Shown here in pieces: positions 48,826 through 56,000 of a stretch of 56,000 bases of DNA (positions within the stretch are counted from its first letter, which is position 1; every line of letters begins with the position of its first letter). This DNA comes from Bugula neritina. Taxonomy: Eukaryota; Bryozoa; Gymnolaemata; Cheilostomatida; Bugulidae. The notes under the pieces were generated by a model. That model saw nothing but the letters and a program-made list of their open reading frames with translations, had not been told where the DNA came from and searched no databases. The stretch is taken from NCBI GenBank assembly GCA_964035545.1, contig OZ037772.1:7813889-7869888 (forward strand). Direction: 5' to 3'. Position numbers and translations under genes: made by a program.

Positions 48826-51800
48826 TCACGGAGTTACGAGACTTGCATACATGTCTCCTTCATCAACTTTGATTTTTCCCATGGTTACTGGAAATGAACT
48901 ATAGACTGGATCAGGTATTGGGGCTGGCTGAGAGGGTATCTCTGGCTCAGCCGGCTGCTCAGGTAGCTAAGATAATCATAAATGATGTTAACAGATAGTA
49001 AAGTTAAGTCACAGTTTTTTTAATGAATAAATCTAACTGCTAACTTTTTTGATTGTACAAAACAAAATTTATTTTGGGGTTCTTTCCATTTCAATGAATA
49101 AAAATTCAACTACTCAAGAAACAATAAGTTGACATAAGTTTGTTTTTTGTTAAAGCAAACTGAAAGTTTTCATTGAATAATTACTAATATATTGTATCTA
49201 TTTGTCTGAAACCAATAAACCTAGCATGTAGCTTTGCTTGGATAAATCTTTTTTAGTAACTTGTTTGTGTATTGTAGCTTTTAGTCTAGTAATTTTTTTT
49301 ATTATCTTCAATTAAAATACTTAAGATTTTTGGGAGTTTTGCAAATAAAATATAATGTTTAGAAGAAAAGCTTTACACTGTTATTACCAATTATAACCAA
49401 ATTCTATTCAGCTTTTAAGCCTAGGGCCACAAGGTGCGTATTTTCGCATGGAAAATTGAAATCACAAGTAGCAACGGTGTCCACTGTAGCGTCAGTGATG
49501 CGTGATAAATAAAGCTTTCATTTTTAAATCGCACTCACTTTCAATAAAACGCAATTTACTGGAATGTAGCACTAAAATAAAGAAGTTGGGCTCGCTGAAT
49601 AACTATCAGCCAATTAGGTGAATGCAGAGCGACAAGTGCGAAGGTTTTCTCAACGCTCACAGTGGACACCTTTGCTACTTGTGATTTCAATTTTCGCATG
49701 CGAAAATACGCACAGTGTGGCCCTAGGCTTAATAAGCTATATTGGCAACCAGTTTGCATTTAGTTGCTGCAAGATGTTTTATAGACCCCGTTGAAATGTT
49801 GATTATAATGTTTTAAACAACTTTATTGGTTCAATTCATTTTGCTTCTAAGCAATAAAAAGATTGCAATAGGTTTATCTATGCAGAAAAATAAACTTGCT
49901 AGCGTGTGACGCCAGCTAGGCTTCATTAATATTAATTAGCTGCTATAAAATTGCATTAAATTACTATAAAGTTTAATTTAATTTGAAACAAATGACAAAT
50001 TAGTTTGAAAAATTGGAAACTATGCTATGTTAAAGGGTATATAGATGTTGTCTACATAATGTTATTGTTTCAAAATTAGCATACAAACTAAATCAACTAC
50101 CAATATCTTATTCAGATTCAAAACTGTGAAAGTGCTTACCGTGTTTGATTTGCTCATTTTTGGTGCAGAGTTGGTTTTCTTCTTGCTGCTGCGTTTGCTA
50201 TGCTCTTAAAAAAAACAAAATTGTTGCCATTAAAAAATTTTTGCAAGATATTTACTCACTTTTCTCAACTGCTAGAGAACATAGAGTTAAAAAGGTAAAA
50301 CAATAATAGCATGTTGCTATTTGTGATTGCATATAAAGCTCAAATTGAATTCTTCAATTAAAATTTGAAATAATTTTTAAAAATACCAGTTGAGTTGAAA
50401 TTGCAACAAAGTAGCTTGTTGCAATTGAATAAAGGAAAGTAATTGGCCCATGTTATTGGTTTACTGATTTTTAACAACTTGCAAAAAAAGATAAAAGTTA
50501 AACTCAAACTGAGGAAATTGATTTATTAGTTGATTACTTTTTTTACCACAGAAAGTTTACTATGAGTGATTGAGTGACATTTTGCCATCTCCAAGATTTT
50601 TTTTGTAGTAGAAATAACCTTTGAATAAATATAAATCTGCCAAGTAATCTTTAAGGAAACTATTAGGCTGTGCAGTATAAGCGTGTGGAATACTAAAATA
50701 ACCCAGAATTAAAACAACTAACAAGTTTAAATATACAGACATCAAAAGAAGCATGCTATTGATTCTAGTATTAAAAAAATATATATGTGCTTTAAATAAA
50801 ACAATCGATGAAAATTTTTTTACTGTTCATCAATGAAGTTTGATCAATCAACTTGTCTTTATAGGTTTTATATGATGGCATGTACTATGTGTTTGGTGAT
50901 TTTTATACCTGTGCACATCAATGTAATACTGTTTTTTAACTGCTAAATTACAACACTGCATCAATTAAATATTTTTAAACAATATTGACAAATATGCTCT
51001 ATTGACTAATAACACATGAGGTAGCAAAATATTTAAAAGCTAAAGATATTGTGTTAACGTTAACCTAACTTTTCGTTTTTCTGCACAATTTCACTTACTT
51101 GATCCTTGTAAAAAGTTTTTATCTAAAGCCTTTCAAATTTCATGCATTCATAGGTTTAGATTAGGCATGTTATTACAAAGTATTGATTTAATAAGTTCAT
51201 CAATTAGAATTTTTATATGTTATAATAAAGGTTAGCAACATACTTGACTTTTCCTCGGCTATTGGAGTAATTGCTCCAATGGATTCCTACAAAATTTGCA
51301 TAATTTTTTAATTATTACATAACAGATATTTTGTTTATAATAAAACTTAGCCAGTTTATAGTAGTTATCTCAGTGAGAAACCCCTGATGAAACAGTTTTC
51401 GTTAAATCGGGCTACGGACATGTTCAAATGATATACAGGAGCAATTGTGACTAGCTGATTTTCCTAACATCACCAATGGCCTTTGTCGAGGTTCGAACCC
51501 ACGACTTCGTGTTCACAAAGCAAACGATTTAACCTCTAAACCATGGCTGCTCCCTATTTTGTGTATAATACTGTGTATAAATAAGCTTGTTGAACAAGTT
51601 TAAATTCAACACTAATCCATTTTGCAATTGATTTAATACAAAAAAAAAACGTACCTGTATACCAGCCTGCCAGTGTGGTGTAATAATTTTTGGCTGTTCC
51701 ACTTTAATTGGCACTAGTTTTTCCGGCTCCTCGTAGTCTAAATATAAATTGGTAAAGATTTCATAATACCCAAAAGATTTCTAAAGTTTAAGAATTAGAC

Positions 51801-54679
51801 ATAATTTGTTCAAAGAGTCTCAAAAAAATAAGCTTGAGTTTGTATACATTGTCATTGAAAACTTTTACTAAGCAAACTTTCAAGGTAAGAAAGCAACTTG
51901 CTTTGATCATTTTCAAATGGAACCATTTTTCCTGCATGTTTTTTCTGGCATTACAGGTAGCTTTTAATCAATATAAAGACTAGAAATATTTGCTTTTTTA
52001 AACCATGTACTAATTTTTAGGCCTCTGGCTTTCTAAATGAACAAACCTAAAGAAGTTGGCATCTCTTAAAAACAGATTAAATGTTGTAAGAATCAGTTAG
52101 CGGCTTTGGGGTGCTGCCAAAATTTTATATACGGAGTCATCTCTGATGAGTTTGACTAACACACAATGTTACTGTTTCTCCAGTATTAAGTGTTGCAGAC
52201 AATAAATTCCACTACTTACTCTGTGTGCTACTTTGTCTCAAAGGTACAAATATTGCAGCTAATAATACCAACACAATTACTCCGCTCGCTGCAATAATGC
52301 CCATGTGTTCAGCTGAAATCAGTCTTTTATAGGTTGTAGTTATTACAGGTGCATCGGTGGTAGTAGTAAGTCCTGTTGATTAACACAATCATTTACTTGT
52401 TTATACATGGAAAGTTTAAAGAACATGTCAAGCAGTTTTAAGTTTGACTGTAGTTTCTATGATGTAATAGTCAAGACACTAGCTTGCATGATGCAGGTGT
52501 CCGGTTCAAATTTTGTCTTTGGTACAAATATCTTACCACCTATTTGACTTGCAGTGATACATAAATACTCTAAACAATTTAGGAGACCAGCAAATCCTAA
52601 GAGCTACAGCAGTAGAAAGAGATCCAGACAAAATCTCTATGGTTGTCATATGTTGAAATTACCCAACCCCCCCCCCCCATGAGGCAAGGGTTAGTACGCA
52701 AAGTTTTAAATTAGAGTTGATGACATGTAACATCAATTAAAAGTAATTATTTTACAAAAATATGAATAATGTTTTTTGTCAGAAATTAGTGTTCTCCAAT
52801 TTTAGAAAACATTCATAACTTATATAATAAAAACACTTTTACAGGCAAAAAAATTATATATACAAAGTTCATCAGATTTAAAACTGTGTGTGCAACGCTA
52901 AAATATTTATTCCGTCTAAATTGTCAACGTCTAAAACCTCACCTGAATATTGAAGAGAGTAAACTGAATAATCCCCAATGATGTAGATTTTCGAAGATTC
53001 CTTGGATACGACAAAATTTCTTGGAAGTTGCAATTTGCAAGTCTCAATTGGACCACTTTGGGCCATGGCATCATTTATCTGAGGGACGCATATAGATGAC
53101 ACAGAAACACTTTCTAAGTCAATCAACCGTAGGACATGGTTGGTGTGATCAGCAAGTAGAAGAGTGTTGTCATCTAAAAAGTGTAAGTACCTTGGTTCTC
53201 GTATACTTGAAGTCTCTATTGAACCATCATTATGACCAAAGCCGGAAAGAATTTTTTCGGGTGCACTTTTCCATGTGGAAGATAAACGAATAACACTGGA
53301 GTTTTGGCTAAAGTACAGGTATGAGCCAAGTGGGTCAAAGGTCAAGCCATATATTTTTTTGTCTAAGAAGTTTACTGTTCGGACGTACCAGGTTGGGGTG
53401 ACTTTTAAAAGACATCTGACAGTTCTTCTTTCGACTTCGTAAAAGTACACTTTACTACTCTCTGCTAATGATACAGCCATGCCAAAAGGATAGGCAACAC
53501 CTGCGTATGCAAATTTGCCGTCGACTACAGAGCGGCCCAAACAGTTTCCTGTAAGATCAGTGGTATAGTTATTTTCTCTATTTAGAGTTCTGAAACACCC
53601 ATTATCCTGATCGGAGATCCATATTTGTTTATTACTAATGGGGCTCGTAGCAATTCCATTGACATAGCCAAATCTTGAAATCTTCTGATCACCATTAACA
53701 TACCCCGCCAAACTTTCATCTCCGCCTATCTGATTTAAGTTTATAAAGTCACTGGTAGTATAAATGGCATACCCAAGAACTAATAAAAAGTTTCCTTTTA
53801 CATAGTCATCTGTAACTATGTAGCGGAAATCCGGACCATTATTATCAAGTTCTAACAAAACTGTTATTTCTTCAAATTTCATGCTAAAAAGTATAAAAGT
53901 ATTTCAGTTATACAATTATTTCACAACATTCCCCAATCTAAATTAGCTAAATAAATAGGAAAAACAAGAGAAATCAAGCAAAATTAAAAAAAAATTTTGA
54001 TTATTCAAGTGTATTTATTGATGTTTTACTAGTTTTGGGCAAAAGCCCATATTCATTAGCGGCTAAATTGTGAAAAATAGCTAAAAATTAAAAATTTCAA
54101 GGATGTACTAAATTAGGTAAAATGACCTTGATGCTAAAATACAAAAAATAAATACAATGATTGAATTAAACTTGATACTTAGGTAAGACCAACATAGTTC
54201 AGCAAATTATTATAATGTCACATAATGACCAAATTTACTAACATGCATACATACAAGTTTCCAATGTGTGACAATTTACCTGTCGGTTTGATTTTTGTAC
54301 AAAGCAGCCCCATAAGTTGAATAGAAGCTTAATTTTATCTAAAACATAAGTAACGCCATATTTATATTTTCATATTTCAAGTTTGCGGTGTATCGATATA
54401 ACATTTTTTGGTGAAAATAAAGTTCAATATCTTGGTGCATCATATACTCAAAATAGTCTATGTCGTTATACCACCGCATTTATGGTAGTTTTTTGAAATA
54501 TTACAGTTTAACTAGCCTAGCTCACTTTAAGCATGTCCTGATATGAATCTCTTTCCATCCAGTATAACATAAATCAAAAAGATATGATAGCTAAAATATT
54601 GAGACTTTTCAAAATGAAATATCAGTGTTCATATACTTACGCACGAGAAAACAACCAATAGGCACGTTTTGAATTTCAT
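48826..54679 (-). CDS. P9: propeller receptor with TM helix and YSSF/YASL tail
   Basis: Eight exons, 507 residues: 54641-54679, 54280-54338, 52943-53883, 52220-52372, 51655-51737, 51244-51286, 50140-50204, 48826-48966; every junction phase closes (0,2,1,1,0,1,0). Signal peptide MKFKTCLLVVFSC; first strand IKLSFYSTYGAALYK; propeller about 34-346 with six repeats, SGFGHNDG, LADHTNHVLRLIDL and Cys at GCFRT/TGNC, VRC, SICVP and ETCKL. Thr stalk (LTTTTDAPVITTTY), TM about 370-389 (MGIIAASGVIVLVLLAAIF). The tail begins NYEEPEK, has a basic exon 7 (KHSKRSSKKK) and ends with VYSSFPV (Y483) and VDEGDMYASLVTP (Y501), 18 residues apart. This is the cleanest copy in the window and a good reference for the family. 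Intron 7 contains a MITE and intron 5 a SINE. Inferred function: surface recognition with tyrosine-phosphorylation signalling. Confidence 0.86.
49416..49731. mobile_element. Palindromic MITE, copy 2
   Basis: Second copy of the element at 5424-5772, about 316 bases, with the same inverted ends (TAAGCCTAGGGCCAC and its complement) and a shorter middle. It lies in the last intron of P9, between the Lys-rich exon and the tyrosine-motif exon. Confidence 0.8.
51343..51554 (-). mobile_element. SINE copy in P9 intron with 16-bp target-site duplication
   Basis: Same SINE family (ATACAGGAGCAATTGTGACT, GAGGTTCGAACCC B box, CCATGGCTGCTCC). It is flanked by TATTTTGTTTATAATA at 51327-51342 and the one-mismatch TATTTTGTGTATAATA at 51555-51570. 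It lies between P9 exons 5 and 6. Confidence 0.8.
53940..54112. repeat. Dispersed copy of long-TIR end sequence in P9 intron 2
   Basis: TGTATTTATTGATGTTTTAC, GGGCAAAAGCCCAT and GCGGCTAAATTGTGAAAAAT match the right end of the candidate element at 27110-27205 in the same orientation. Confidence 0.55.
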
Positions 54680-56000
54680 TTCCGATTCGCATAATACTTC
54701 AATTAAAAAAAATATTTATAAACAACACACAGTTGTAAATTTGAGAATTTCAAACATGCAAAATATTGCATAGTTGTTCTCAGTTTAAAGTTTTTAATTT
54801 AACATCCGCAAAGCACAAAGTTGTTTTAATTATCAACACAATTTTAATGAACTTTTAGTTATCGATTTTATTGGATGATCACATAAGGATTTAATTTGCT
54901 TTTCTGTTCCGCATTTGAAAATATTTTAGGTAGAATAAAAAAGTTTTTAACTTGACAAATTCGAATTGAAATTATTAATAATCTTGAGCTATACTATAAA
55001 ATTAACTTAGTTTTGACTTGTTTTCTTTATTAGTTGAGGTCGAGTGGCAGAACTTTATTATTTTGGGAGTTGTGCACTGCATGGCTGGAAAAATGATTAA
55101 CTTAAATAAATATCTTTATTATATATTGTTAATAGTTGTACAATGAACTTTATTATATGTCAGTTAGCTCTGACGTTTAGCTTTTACATCGCAGGCCACA
55201 CGATGTCTGAATCCACTAACTAGTTCTAATATGAAGCATCTGGTATCGACATAATATAACACTACATTGCTCATTTTTAAAAAGTTGTAAGACAGGAACT
55301 TAATATTATTTTAAATGAGCGTTTTTCTTGCAACAGGGCTGTCCCACAGGCGGCCCCAGGAGCAGATGTGGTGTCAAACCTACATTTTTTGGCCCTCAAA
55401 GGCAAAGAACTAATATTATTTCTTACACGTACTGCACATAAATTAAAGCAAAACACCAGCTTTTAAGTGTCTTACTTATGCAAGAGCTAAAAAACATGCA
55501 GGCTGCATTAGCTATTGGAAATTTATTGTGTGATGATTCATAAAAACTTGGAATAAAATAATTTGAAAATTACTGACGCTGTGGCTTAGCACAAGCTAAA
55601 CTTCACAATGTGGCCCTTGTCACCAAATATTATTTTTCAGTGGCCTTCGATCTAAAAAGGTTGGACAGTTCTGTGTAAAAACATGCATTCTGTGCCTGTA
55701 TTCTGTTAACTATACCTGCTATCATTGTTTAGCTTTGCATATTTGCTATTTTATATTTGCGCACAATCAACTATATTAAGTTTACAGTGTCTGTCATAAT
55801 CATTTGTAATTATTCATTGTTATCTAATAATTTCGTGTGCACACATATTAAGATGTGAAAAAAATTAAAACATTTATTGTTCAAATGAGATGAAACTTTG
55901 GTTTATGCTCTATTACGTTAGTGCTATGTGCACAAAAGTACAAGTATTGAATTGAATAGATTATGAAAAAATGTTTTGTGCCATGCAGAATGTGACCAAT
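54680..56000. other. Upstream flank of P9, no gene seen
   Basis: Contains the P9 promoter region (TATAAATA-like word about 35 nt before the ATG) and a possible hAT-type MITE at 55334-55673. No exon or further family member is recognisable up to the window end. Confidence 0.6.
55334..55673. mobile_element. Possible hAT-like MITE
   Basis: The left end CAGGGCTGTCCCACAGGCGG and the reverse complement of the right end CAGAACTGTCCAACCTTTTT share the CAGnnCTGTCC tip typical of some hAT elements, and GGCCC/GGGCC words follow inside. No clear 8-bp duplication was found, so this is tentative. Confidence 0.3.

Overview
The window is AT-rich animal nuclear DNA. Genes are split into many small exons with GT..AG introns, there are long TA, CA, CTGT and CTGC microsatellites, tRNA-derived SINE copies with target-site duplications, and palindromic MITE-like elements. 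I cannot name the species; a marine invertebrate such as a lophotrochozoan is possible but this is a guess.

The content is one multigene family. Nine related genes (called P1 to P9 here, left to right) lie head to tail on the minus strand from about position 443 to 54679. Every member has the same 5' plan: a tiny signal-peptide exon (27-48 nt, phase 0 junction), a 59-62 nt exon encoding a first extracellular strand (phase 2 junction), and one large exon of 941-950 nt encoding an NHL-like beta-propeller ectodomain of about 315 residues with roughly six repeats (phase 1 junction). Because that last junction is always phase 1, different anchoring modules can follow. I rebuilt the exons by hand from reading frame, splice-site consensus and comparison between copies, and all phases close.

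Layout: P1 (443-1940) is cut by the left edge. P2 (3635-9192) has a mucin-like Thr stalk, a transmembrane helix and its own long tail. P3, P4 and P5 (12068-22487) end right after a Thr-rich stalk and a hydrophobic C-terminus that looks like a GPI-anchor signal; P5 carries an in-frame nonsense codon. P6, P7, P8 and P9 (27251-54679) have a transmembrane helix, a Lys-rich juxtamembrane exon and a last exon with two tyrosine motifs, YxxF and YxxL, exactly 18 residues apart. P6 has two such exons in tandem; P7 keeps only the first motif.

Taken together this looks like a cluster of paired cell-surface receptors: propeller ectodomains that vary between copies, some joined to tyrosine-based signalling tails and some GPI-anchored without a tail, with duplication, gene conversion and pseudogene formation visible. 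That is the architecture of innate-immune or self/non-self recognition clusters. I know of no described system with NHL-like propellers in this role. The assignment of function is inference; the gene structures are read from the sequence. The rest of the window is intergenic or intronic DNA with repeats.
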